From NCBI RefSeq assembly GCF_029227915.1, contig NC_079881.1, positions 23,165,501-23,229,500 of the forward strand: DNA of 64,000 nt, given 5' to 3'. Positions 52,377 through 64,000 of the stretch are shown one piece after another. Under the pieces are notes generated by a model. The model did no database searches and was not told the DNA's origin. It worked only from the letters and a program-made list of their open reading frames with translations. Positions within the stretch are counted from its first letter, which is position 1; each line of letters begins with the position of its first letter. This DNA is from Hydractinia symbiolongicarpus (lineage: Eukaryota; Cnidaria; Hydrozoa; Anthoathecata; Hydractiniidae). Made by a program: the position numbers and the translations under genes.

Positions 52377-55300
52377 TTAAGAAATACAGACAGTTACAAA
52401 AACTACATTTCATTGACTTTCTAACGGGGTCAATCAGTTTGAGTTACAACGGTTGTGTCACATATTCGTACCAACATGTATTTAGTGGATTTCTTCCGAT
52501 ATTACTAAGTTGTATTGCTTTTAACAGTGAAACGATTGACTGTGGGAATTAATTGAACTGATTCTAGAATGTGACCGTATAAATGTGATAAATGAGCCAA
52601 TTGGTGTCCTAGGAAAAACATTTTTCTTAATTTGACCTGATTGCTGGAAATCAGGGATTACATTAGCCTCGCTGGTAGCGCTTTGTTTAAAAATTTAGAT
52701 AAATAAGTCTTTCCTTACTGTGGGACCAATCCTGGCAGTTAGCACGCGCTGAGTAAATAGGAACAGTTCCAAAGACTACATTTCATTGACTTTCTAGCGG
52801 TATAAATCCGTTTGAGTTACAAAGGTTGCGTCACATATTCGTACCAACATGTATTTAGCGATAGTATTCGGATATTACTAGGTTGTATTGCTTTTAACAT
52901 TGAAACGATTGACTGTGGGAATTAATAGAACTGATTCTGGACTGTGACCTGATAAATGTGATAAATGAGCCAATTGGTGTCCAAAGAATAACATTCTTCT
53001 TAATTTGACATGATTGCTAGAATTCAGCGATTACATTAGGCTCTGTGGTAGCGCTTTATTTAAAAATTTAGAAAAAAAAGTCTTTCCTTGCTGTGGGACC
53101 AATCCTGATTGTTAGCACGCGCTGAATAAATAGGAACAGTTTCAAATTCTACATTTCATTGACTTTCTAGCGGCATAATTCCGTTTGAATTACAACGGTT
53201 GCGTCACATATTCGTACCAACATGTACTTAGCGATAGTATTCTGATATTACTAGGTTGCATCGCTTTTAACAGTGAAACGATTGACCGTGGGACTAAATT
53301 GAACTGATTCTGGACTGTGACCTTATAAATGTGATAAATGAGCCAATTGGACTCCAAGGAATAACGTTCTTCTTAATTCGACATGATTTCTGGAATTCAG
53401 CGAGTACACTAGGCCCTGTGGTAGCTCTTTTTTTAAAAAATTTAGATAAATAAATCATTTTTTACTGTGGGACCAATCCTAGTCGTTAGTTCGCGCTTAA
53501 GAAATACAGACAGTTGCAAAAACTACATTTCATTGACTTTCTAAGGGGGTCAATCAGTTTGAGTTACAACGGTTGTGTCACATATTCGTACCAACAAGTA
53601 TTTAGTGGATTTCTTCCGATATTACTAAGTTGTATTGCTTTTAACAGTGAAACGATTGACTGTGGGAATTAATTAAACTGATTCTAGAATGTGACCGTAT
53701 AAATGTGATAAATGAGCCAATTGGTTTCCAAGGAATAACATTTTTCTTAATTTGACATGATTGCTGGAATTCAGGGATTACATTAGCCTCGCTGGTAGCG
53801 CTTTGTTTAAAAATTTAGATAAATAAGTCTTTCCTTACTGTGGGACCAATCCTGGCAGTTAGCACGCGCTGAGTAAATAGGAACAGTTCCAAAGACTACA
53901 TTTCATTGACTTTCTAGCGGTATAAATCCGTTTGAGTTACAAAGGTTGCGTCACATATTCGTACCAACATGTATTTAGCGATAGTATTCGGATATTACTA
54001 GGTTGTATTGCTTTTAACATTGAAACGATTGACTGTGGGAATTAATAGAACTGATTCTGGACTGTGACCTGATAAATGTGATAAATGAGCCAATTGGTGT
54101 CCAAAGAATAACATTCTCCTTAATTTGACATGATTGCTAGAATTCAGCGATTACATTAGGCTCTGTGGTAGCGCTTTATTTAAAAATTTAGAAAAAAAAG
54201 TCTTTCCTTGCTGTGGGACCAATCCTGATTGTTAGCACGCGCTGAATAAATAGGAACAGTTTCAAATACTACATTTCATTGACTTTCTAACGGCATAATT
54301 CCGTTTGAATTACAACGGTTGCGTCACATATTCGTACCAACATGTACTTAGCGATAGTATTCTGATATTACTAGGTTGCATCGCTTTTAACAGTGAAACG
54401 ATTGACCGTGGGACTAAATTGAACTGATTCTGGACTGTGACCTTATAAATGTGATAAATGAGCCAATTGGACTCCAAGGAATAACGTTCTTCTTAATTCG
54501 ACATGATTTCTGGAATTCAGCGAGTACACTAGGCCCTGTGGTAGCTCTTTTTTTAAAAAATTTAGATAAATAAATCATTTTTTACTGTGGGACCAATCCT
54601 AGTCGTTAGTTCGCGCTTAAGAAATACAGACAGTTGCAAAAACTACATTTCATTGACTTTCTAACGGGGTCAATCAGTTTGAGTTACAACGGTTGTGTCA
54701 CATATTCGTACCAACATGTATTTAGTGGATTTCTTCCGATATTACTAAGTTGTATTGCTTTTAACAGTGAAACGATTGACTGTGGGAATTAATTGAACTG
54801 ATTCTAGAATGTGACCGTATAAATGTGATAAATGAGCCAATTGGTTTCCAAGGAATAACATTTTTCTTAATTTGACATGATTGCTGGAATTCAGGGATTA
54901 CATTAGCCTCGCTGGTAGCGCTTTATTTAAAAATTTAGATAAATAAGTCTTTCCTTACTGTGGGACCAATCCTGGCAGTTAGCACGCGCTGAATAAATAG
55001 GAACAGTTCCAAAGACTACATTTCATTGACTTTCTAGCGGTATAAATCCATTTGAGTTACAACGGTTGCGTCACATATTCGTACCAACATGTATTTAGCG
55101 ATAGTATTCGGATATTACTAGGTTGTATTGCTTTTAACATTGAAACGATTGACTGTGGGAATTAATAGAACTGATTCTGGACTGTGACCTGATAAATGTG
55201 ATAAATGAGCCAATTGGTGTCCAAAGAATAACATTCTTCTTAATTTGACATGATTGCTAGAATTCAGCGATTACATTAGGCTCTGTGGTAGCGCTTTATT

Positions 55301-55380
55301 TAAAAATTTAGAAAAAAACGTCTTTCCTTGCTGTGGGACCAATCCTGATTGTTAGCACGCGCTGAATAAATAGGAACAGT
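52377..55380 (+). repeat. 1120-bp trimers (two full copies and a partial third)
   Basis: The same TTAAGAAATACAGACAGTT marker continues at 53497 and 54617, now 1120 bp apart. Each unit is the 747-bp dimer plus a third monomer with a modified junction, CCAATCCTGATTGTTAGCACG, at 53107, 54227 and 55347 (also 1120 bp apart). The third copy departs at about 55380, where GTTCCAAAGACTGC replaces GTTTCAAAT. Copies share private variants such as GCTTTGTTTAAA (near 52680 and 53800) and GCTGAGTAAATAGG. The trimer therefore grew out of the neighbouring dimer. Confidence 0.92.
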
Positions 55381-58300
55381 TCCAAAGACTGCATTTCATT
55401 GACTTTCTAGCGGTATAAGTCCGTTTAAGTTACAACGGTTCTGTCTTGTATTCGTACCAACATGTATTTAGCGATAGTATTCGGATATTACTAGGTTGCA
55501 TCGCTTTTAACAGTGAAACGCCGGACTGTGGGACTTAATTGAACTGATTTTGGACTCTGACCTTGTAAATGTGATAAATGAGCCAGTTTGACTACAAGAA
55601 ATAACATTTTTCTTAATTTGACATGATTGCTGGAACTCAGAGATTACACTGGGCACTGTGGTAGCGCTTTATTAAAAAATTAAGATAAACAAGTCATTTT
55701 TTACTGTGGGACCAATCCTAGCCGTTAGCTCGCGCTGAAGAAATAGAGACAGTTTCAAATAAAAAATTTCATTGACTTTCTAACGGTGTCAATCCGTTTG
55801 AGTTACAACGGTTGCGTTACATATTCGTACCAACATGTATTTAGTGATTTTCTTCCGATATTACTAAGTTGTATTGCTTCTAACAGTGAAACGATTGGCT
55901 GTGGGACTTAATTGAACTAACTTTTGACTGTGACCTGATAAATGTAATAAATGAGACAATTGGTCTCCAAGAAATAACATTCTTCTTAATTTGACATGAT
56001 TGCCGGTCTCAGCCATTACACTGGGTGATGTGGTAGCGCTTCATTTAAAAATTAAAATAAATAAGTCATTTTTACTGTGGGACCAATCCTAGCCGTTAGC
56101 GCGCGCTGAAAATATAGAGACAGTTTCAAAAATTACATTTCATTGATTTTCTAACGGTGTCAATCCGTTTGAGTTACAACGGTTGCGACACATATTCGTA
56201 CCAACATGTATTTAGTGATTTTTTTCCGATATTACTAAGTTGTATCGGTTTTAATAGTGAAGTGATTGACTGTGGGATTAATTGAACTAACTTTGGACTG
56301 TGACCTGATAAATGTGATAAATGAGACAATTGGACTCCAAGGAATAACATTCTTCTAAATTTGATATGATTGCTGGAATTCAGCGATTACATTAGGCTCT
56401 GTGGTAGCGCTTTATTTACAAATTTAGATAAATAAGACTTTTCGTACTGTGGGACCAATCCTGACCATTAGCACGCGCTGAATAAATAGGATCGGTTCCA
56501 AAGACTACATTACATTGATTTTCTAGCGGCATAAATCCGTTTGAGTTACAACGGTTGCGTCACATATTCGTACCAACATGTATTTAGTGATTTTTTTCCG
56601 GTATTACTAGGTTGTATCGCTTTTAACAGTCAAACGATTGACAGTGGGACTTAATTGAACTGATTCTGGACTGTGACTTTATAAATGTGATAAATGAGCC
56701 AATTGGACTCCAAGGAATAACATTCTTCTTAATTCCACATGATTGCTGGAAGTCAGCGTTATACTGGGCGCTGCAGTAGAGCTTAATTTAAAAATTAAGA
56801 TAAATAAGTCATTTTTTACTGTGGGAGCAATCCTAGCCTTTAGTTCGCGTTGAAGAAATAGAGACAGTTTCAAAAATTACATTTCATTGATTTTCTTACG
56901 GTGTCAATCCGTTTGAGTTACAACGGTTGCGTCACATATTCTTACCAACATGTATTTAGTGATTTTTTTCCGATATTACTAAGTTGTATCGGTTTTAACA
57001 GTGAAGCGATTGACTGTGGGACTTAATTGAACTAACTTTGGACTGTGACCTGATAAATGTGATAAATGAGACAATTGGACTCCAAGGAATAACATTCTTC
57101 TTAATTTGATATGATTGCTGGAATTCAGCGATTACATTAGGCTCTGTGGTAGCGCTTTATTTAAAAATTTAGATGAATAAGACTTTTCTTACTGTGGGAC
57201 CAATCCTGACCGTTAGCACGCGCTGAATAAATAGGATCGGTTCCAAAGACTACATTACATTGACTTTCTAGCGGCATAAATCCGTTTGAGTTACGACGGT
57301 TGCGTCACATATTCGTACCAACATGCATTTAGTGATTTTTTTCCGATATTACTAAGTTGTATCGGTTTTAACAGTGAAGTGATTGACTGTGGGACTTAAT
57401 TGAACTAACTTTGGACTGTGACCTGATAAATGTGATAAATGAGACAATTGGACTCCAAGGAATAACATTCTTCTTAATTTGGTATGATTGCTGGAATTCA
57501 GCGATTACATTAGGCTCTGTGGTAGCGCTTTATTTAAAAATTTAGATGAATAAGACTTTTCTTACTGTGGGACCAATCCTGACCGTTAGCACGCGCTGAA
57601 TAAATAGGATCGGTTCCAAAGACTACATTACATTGACTGTCTAGCGGCATAAATCCGTTTGAGTTACGACGGTTGCGTCACATATTCGTACCAACATGCA
57701 TTTAGTGATTTTTTTCCGATATTACTAAGTTGTATCGCATTTAACAGTGAAACGATTGACTGTGGGACTTAATTGAACTGATTCTGGGCAGTGACCTTAT
57801 AAATGTGATAAATGAGCCAATTGGACTACAAGAACTAAAAGTCTTCTTAATTTGACATGATTGCTGGAACTCAGCGATTACATTGGGAGCTGTGGTAGAG
57901 CTTTATTTAAAAATTAAGATAAATAAGACATTTTTTACTGTGGGACCAATCCTAGCCGTTAGTTCGCGTTGAAGAAATAGAGACAGTTTCAAAAACTACA
58001 TTTCATTGATTTTCTAATGGTGTCAATCCGTTTGAGTTACAACGGTTGCGTCACATATTCTAACCAACATGTATTTAGTGATTTTTTTCAGATACTACTA
58101 AGTTGTATCGTTTTTAAAAGTGAAACGATTGACTGTGGGACTTAATTGAACTGATTCTGGGCTGTGACCTTATAAATGTGATAAATGAGCCAATTGGACT
58201 CCAAGGAATAACATTCTTCTTAATTTGACATGATTGCTGGAATTAAGCGATTACATTATGCTCTGTGGTAGCGCTTTATTTAAAAATTTAAATAAATAAG

Positions 58301-61300
58301 TCTTTTCTTACTGTGGGACCAATCCTGGCTGTTAGCACGCGCTGAATAAATAGGAACAGTTCCAAAGACTACATTTCATTGACTTTCTAGCGGCATAAAT
58401 CCGTTTGAGTTACAACGGTTGCGTCACATATTCGTACCAACATGTATTTAGCGATAGTATTCGGATATTACTAGGTTGCATCGCTTTTAACAGTGAAACG
58501 CTTGACTGTGGGACTTAATTGAACTGATTTTGGACTTTGACCTTATAAATGTGATAAATGAGTCAGTTTTACTACAAGAAATAACATTCTTCTTAATTTG
58601 ACATGATTCCTGGAACTCCTCGATTACACTGGGCGCTGTGGTAGCGCTTTATTAAAAAATTAAGATAAATAAGTCATTTTTTACTGCGGGACCAATCCTA
58701 GCCGTTAGCTCGCGCTGAAGAAATAGAGACAGTTTCAAATACTACATTTCACTGACTTTCTTACGGTGTCAGTCCGTTTAAGTTACAACGGTTGGGTCAC
58801 ATATTCGTACCAACATGTATTTAGCGATATTTTTCTGATATTACTAGGTTGCATCGCTTTTAACAGTGAAACGATTGACTGTGGGAATTAATAGAACTGA
58901 TTCTGGACTGTGACCTTATAAATGTGATAAATGAGCCAATTGGTCTCCAAGGAATAACATTCTTCTTAATTTGTCATGATTGCCGGAATTCATCGATTAC
59001 ATTATGCTCTGTGGTAGCGCTTTATTTAAAAATTTAGATAAATAAGTCTTTTCTTACTGTGGGACCAATCCTGGCCGTTAGCACGCGCTGAAGAAATAGG
59101 AACAGTTTTAAGGACTACATTTCATTGACTTTCTAGCGGTATAAATCCGTTTGAGTTACAACGGTTGCGTCACATATTCGTACCAACATGTATTTAGTGA
59201 TTTTTTTCAGATACTACTAAGTTGTATCGTTTTTAACAGTGAAACGATTGACTGTGGGACTTAATTGAACTGATTCTGGGCTGTGACCTTATAAATGTGA
59301 TAAATGAGCCAATTGGACTACAAGGAATAACATTCTTCTTAATTTGACATGATTGCTGGAATTAAGCGATTACCTTATGCTCTGTGGTAGCGCTTTATTT
59401 AAAAATTTAAATAAATAAGTCTTTTCTTACCGTGGGACCAATCCTGGCTGTTAGCACGCGCTGAATAAATAGGAACAGTTCCAAAGACTACATTTCATTG
59501 ACTTTCTAGCGGTATAAATCTGTTTGAGTTACAACGGTTGCGTCACATATTCATACCAACATGTATTTAGCGATAGTATTCGGATATTATTAGGTTGCAT
59601 CGCCTTTAACAGTGAAACGCTTGACTGTGGGACTTAATTGAACTGATTCCGGACTGTGACCTTATAAATGTGATAAATGAGCCAATTTGACTCCAAGGAA
59701 TAACATTCTTCTTAATTCGACATGATTGCTGGAACTCAGCGATTACACTGGGCGCTGTGGTAGAGCTTTATTTAAAAATTAAGATAAATAACTCATGTTT
59801 TACTGTGGGACCAATCCTAGCCGTTAGTTCGCGTTAAAGAAATAGAGACAGTTTCAAAAACTACATTTCATTGATTTTCGAACGGTGTCAATCCGTTTGA
59901 GTTACAACGGTTGCGTCACATGTTCGTACCAACATGTATTTAGTGATTTTTTTCCAATATTACTAAGTCGTATCGCTTTTAACAGTGAAACGATTGACTG
60001 TGGGACTTAATTGAACTGATTCTGGGCTGTGACCTTATAAATGTGATAAATGAGCCAATTGGACTCCAAGGAATAACATTCTTCTTAATTTGACATGATT
60101 GCTGGAATTCAGCGATTACATTAGGACCTGTGGTAGCACTTTATTTAAAAATTTAGATAAATAAGACTTTTCTTACTGTGGGACAAATCCTGGCCGTTAG
60201 CGCGCGCTGAATAAATAGGATCAGTTCCGAAGACTACATTTCATTGACTTTCTAGCGGCATAAATCCGTTTGAGTTACAACGGTTGCGTCACATATTCGT
60301 ACCAACATGTATTTAGCGATAGTATTCGGATATTACTAGGTTGCATCGCTTTTAACAGTGAAACGTTTGACTGTGGGACTTAATTGAACTGATTTTGGAC
60401 TTTGACCTTATAAATGTGATAAATGAGTCAGTTTTACTACAAGAAATAACATTCTTCTTAATTTGACATGATTCCTGGAACTCCTCGATTACACTGGGCG
60501 CTGTGGTAGCGCTTTATTAAAATATTAAGATAAATAAGTCATTTTTTACTGCGGGACCAATCCTAGCCGTTAGCTCGCGCTGAAGAAATAGAGACAGTTT
60601 CAAATACTACATTTCACTGACTTTCTTACGGAGTCAGTCCGGTTAAGTTACAACGGTTGGGTCACATATTCGTACCAAAATGTATTTAGCGATATTTTTC
60701 TGATATTACTAGGTTGCATCGCTTTTAACAGTGAAACGATTGACTGTGGGAATTAATAGAACTGATTCTGGACTGTGACCTTATAAATGTGATAAATGAG
60801 CCAATTGGTCTCCAAGGAATAACATTCTTCTTAATTTGTCATGATTGCCGGAATTCATCGATTACATTATGCTCTGTGGTAGCGCTTTATTTAAAAATTT
60901 AGATAAATAAGTCTTTCCTTACTGTGGGACCAATCCTGGCCGTTAGCACGCGCTGAAGAAATAGGAACAGTTTTAAGGACTACATTTCATTGAATTTCTA
61001 GCGGTATAAATCTGTTTGAGTTACAACGGTTGCGTCATATATTCATACCAACATGTATTTAGCGATAGTATTCGGATATTATTAGGTTGCATCGCTTTTA
61101 ACAGTGAAACGCTAGACTGTGGGACTTAATTCAACTGATCTTGGACTTGACCTTGTAAATGTGATAAATGAGCCAGTTTGAAAACAAGAAATAACATTCT
61201 TCTTAATTTGACATGATTGCTGGAACTCAGCGATTACACTGGGCACTGTGGTTGCGCTTTATTAAAAAATTAAGATAAACAAGTCATTTTTTACTGAGGG

Positions 61301-64000
61301 ACCAATCCTAGACGTTAGCTCGCGCTGAAAAAATAGAGACAGTATCAAAATCTACGTTTCATTTACTTTCTAACGGTGTCCATTCGTTTGAGTTACAACG
61401 GTTGCGTCACATATTCGTAACAACATGTATTTAGTGATTTTCTTCCGATATTACTAAGTTGTATTGCTTTTAACAGTGAAACGATTGACTGTGGGATTTA
61501 ATTGAACTGATTATGGACTGTGACCTTATAAATGTGATAAATGAGCCAATTGGACTCCAAGGAATAACATTCTTCTTAATTCGACATGATTGCTGTAATT
61601 CATCGATTACATTAGGCTCTGCGGTAGAGCCTAATTAAAAAATTAGGTAAATAAGTCTTTTCTTACTGTGGGACCAATCCTGGCCGTTAGCACGCGCTGA
61701 ATAAATAGGAACAGTTCCAAAGACTACATTTCATTGACTTTCTAGCGGCATAAATCCGTTTGAGTTACAACGGTTGCGTCACATATTCGTACCAACATGT
61801 ATTTAGCGATAGTATTCGGATATAACTAGGTTGCATCGCTTTTAACAGTGAAACGCTTGACTGTGAGACTTAATTGAACTGATTTTGGACTTTGACCTTA
61901 TAAATGTGATAAATGAGTCAGTTTTACTACAAGAAATAGCATTCTTCTTAATTTGACATGATTCCTGGAACTCCTCGATTACACTGGGCGCTGTGGTAGC
62001 GCTTTATTAAAAAATTAAGATAAATAAGTCATTTTTTACTGTGGGACCAATCCTAGCCGTTAGCTCGCGCTGAAGAAATAGAGACAGTTTCAAATACTAC
62101 ATTTCACTGACTTTCTAACGGTGTCAGTCCGTTTAAGTTACAACGGTTGGGTCACATATTCGTACCAACATGTATTTAGCGATATTTTTCTGATATTACT
62201 AGGTTGCATCGCTTTTAACAGTGAAACGATTGACTGTGGGATTTAATAGAACTGATTCTGGACTGTGACCTTATAAATGTGATAAATGAGCCAATTGGTC
62301 TCCAAGGAATAACATTCTTCTTAATTTGTCATGATTGCCGGAATTCATCGATTACATTATGCTCTGTGGTAGCACTTTATTTAAAAATTTAGATAAATAA
62401 GTCTTTTCTTACTGTGGGACCAATCCTGGCCGTTAGCACGCGCTGAAGAAATAGGAACAGTTTTAAGGACGACATTTCATTGACTTTCTAGCGGTATAAA
62501 TCTGTTTGAGTTACAACGGTTGCGTCATATAATCATACCAACATGTATTTAGCGATAGTATTCGGATATTATTAGGTTGCATCGCCTTTAACAGTGAAAC
62601 GCTTGACTGTGGGACTTAATTGAACTGATTTTGGACTTTGACCTTGTAAATGTGATAAATGAGCCAGTTGACAACAAGAAATAACATTCTTCTTAGTTTG
62701 ACATGATTGCTGGAACTCAGCGATTACACTGGGCACTGTGGTTGCGCTTTATTAAAAAATTTAGATAAACAAGTCATTTTTTACTGAGGGACCAATCCTA
62801 GACGTTAGCTCGCGCTGAAGAAATAGAGACAGTATCATAATCTACATTTCATTTACTTTCTAACGGTGTCAATCCGTTTGAGTTACAACGGTTGCGTCAC
62901 ATATTCGTAACAACATGTATTTAGTGATTCTCTTCCGATATTACTAAGTTGTATTGCGATTGACTGTGGGATTTAATTGAACTGATTCTTGGCTGTGACC
63001 TTATAAATTTGATAAATGAGCCGATTGGACTCCAAGGAATAACATTCTTCTTAAATCGACATGATTGTTGGAACTCAGCGAGTACACTAGGTTCTGAGGT
63101 AGCGCTTTATTTAAAAATTTAGATAAATAAGTCTTTTTTTGCTGTGGGACCAATCCTGGCTGTTAGCACGTGCTGAACAAATAGGAACAGTTTTAAGGAC
63201 TACATTTCATTGACTTTCTAGCGGTATAAATCTGTTTGAGTTACAACGGTTGCGTCACATATTCATACCAACATGTATTTAGCGATAGTATTCGGATATT
63301 ATTAGGTTGCATCGCCTTTAACAGTGAAACGCTTGACTGTGGGACTTAATTGAACTGATTTTGGACTTTGACCTTGTAAATGTGATAAATGAGCCAGTTT
63401 GACTACAAGAAATAACATTCTTCTTAATTTGACATGATTGCTGGAACTCAGCGATTACACTGGGCACTGTGGTTGCGCTTTATTAAAAAATTAAGATAAA
63501 CAAGTCATTTTTTACTGAGGGACCAATCCTAGACGTTAGCTCGCGCTGAAAAAATAGAGACAGTATCAAAATCTACGTTTCATTTACTTTCTAACGGTGT
63601 CCATTCGTTTGAGTTACAACGGTTGCGTCACATATTCGTAACAACATGTATTTAGTGATTTTCTTCCGATATTACTAAGTTGTATTGCTTTTAACAGTGA
63701 AACGATTGACTGTGGGATTTAATTGAACTGATTATGGACTGTGACCTTATAAATGTGATAAATGAGCCAATTGGACTCCAAGGAATAACATTCTTCTTAA
63801 TTCGACATGATTGCTGTAATTCATCGATTACATTAGGCTCTGCGGTAGAGCCTAATTAAAAAATTAGGTAAATAAGTCTTTTCTTACTGTGGGACCAATC
63901 CTGGCCGTTAGCACGCGCTGAATAAATAGGAACAGTTCCAAAGACTACATTTCATTGACTTTCTAGCGGCATAAATCCGTTTGAGTTACAACGGTTGCGT
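55381..64000 (+). repeat. Satellite array, right block (diverged, longer periods)
   Basis: Continuous satellite to the end of the window, which cuts a monomer. Two adjacent monomers with TTACGACGGTTGCGTC are nearly identical (57291 and 57664, 373 bp). The variant AGTCAGTTTTACTACAAG occurs at 58561, 60426 and 61916, giving 5- and 4-monomer spacings (1865 and 1490 bp). The variant TGCGGTAGAGCCTAATT occurs at 61620 and 63841, 2221 bp apart, about six monomers less a 15-bp loss after 62957 (GTTGTATTGC joined directly to GATTGACTG). Monomers resemble those of the first 5 kb more than those of the central blocks. No gene or mobile element is seen. Confidence 0.93.
60358..60730 (+). repeat. Representative satellite monomer (373 bp)
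   Basis: One unit, cut arbitrarily from GTGAAACG to the next GTGAAACG. In order it holds a GACTGTGGGAC tract, a TATAAATGTGATAAATGAG tract, the segment CTCCAAGGAATAACATTC (here in variant form), a GACATGATT tract, GCGCTGTGGTAGCGCTTTAT, an A/T tract ending GATAAATAAG, ACTGTGGGACCAATCCT (here ACTGCGGGACC), a variable segment GCCGTTAGCTCGCGCTGAAG, ACATTTCACTGACTTTC, a strongly conserved stretch TACAACGGTTG(C/G)GTCACATATTCGTACCAA, then GATATTACTAGGTTGCATCG. Most copies carry GAATTC once (in CTGGAATTCAGCG; this copy has CTGGAACTCC). It matches no repeat family I can name. It encodes no convincing protein. Confidence 0.9.

Noticed and set aside
1-64000. CRISPR array
   Set aside because: Repeats are about 372 bp with no short repeat-spacer pattern, and the insert is a eukaryotic LINE.
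1-64000. CENP-B box in each monomer
   Set aside because: TTCGTACCAACATGTAT matches only the TTCG-N4-A part; the required CGGG half is absent.
1-64000. TATA-box promoters (TATAAATGTGATAAATG) in each monomer
   Set aside because: A TATAAA-like word is expected in DNA this AT-rich, and no other promoter element or downstream gene supports it. Satellite transcription is possible but not shown by sequence.

Overview
This window is eukaryotic tandem-repeat DNA. About 60.6 of the 64 kb is one AT-rich satellite family with a basic unit of roughly 372-373 bp, about 160 copies, every copy read here lying head-to-tail in the same orientation. Such an array belongs in constitutive heterochromatin (centromeric, pericentromeric or subtelomeric); the sequence alone does not say which. 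There is no host gene, tRNA, rRNA, CRISPR array or bacterial-type operon. The host is most likely an animal, because the only gene-like insert is a non-LTR retrotransposon of a kind common in animals; I cannot name the species or clade.

Layout. (1) 1-10678: satellite arranged in higher-order repeats, including two adjacent 2607-bp (7-monomer) copies. (2) 10679-14061: a single 5'-truncated LINE on the + strand. It keeps the last part of an ORF1 that resembles the SGNH-esterase ORF1 of CR1/L2-type elements, then an ORF2 with an APE-type endonuclease, a reverse transcriptase and a C-terminal CxCxxC motif, then an A-rich 3' end. ORF2 is broken by one frameshift and two nonsense codons. (3) 14062-41262: satellite again, a mosaic of several monomer subtypes, with long-range internal copies offset by whole numbers of monomers. 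(4) 41263-44546: two copies of a 1642-bp unit that is not a whole number of monomers and carries a foldback junction. (5) 44547-50135: a 1112-bp trimer and a copy of the 33-35.6 kb region. (6) 50136-52376: three almost identical 747-bp dimers, which change directly into 1120-bp trimers (52377 to about 55380). (7) 55381-64000: a more divergent block with 5-, 4- and about 6-monomer periodicities.

Nothing here works together as a pathway. The biology visible is array evolution: local amplification of dimers, trimers and 7-mers, segmental copying over 3.7-14.4 kb, exchange of variant segments between monomers, and invasion by a LINE whose two flanks come from different monomer subtypes. The many 60-83-codon open frames on the minus strand are by-products of the repeat and are not annotated as genes. 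I found no new enzymatic or defence system. The strongest observations are the LINE junction compared with a paralogous unoccupied site, and the dimer-to-trimer and foldback junctions that record amplification steps.
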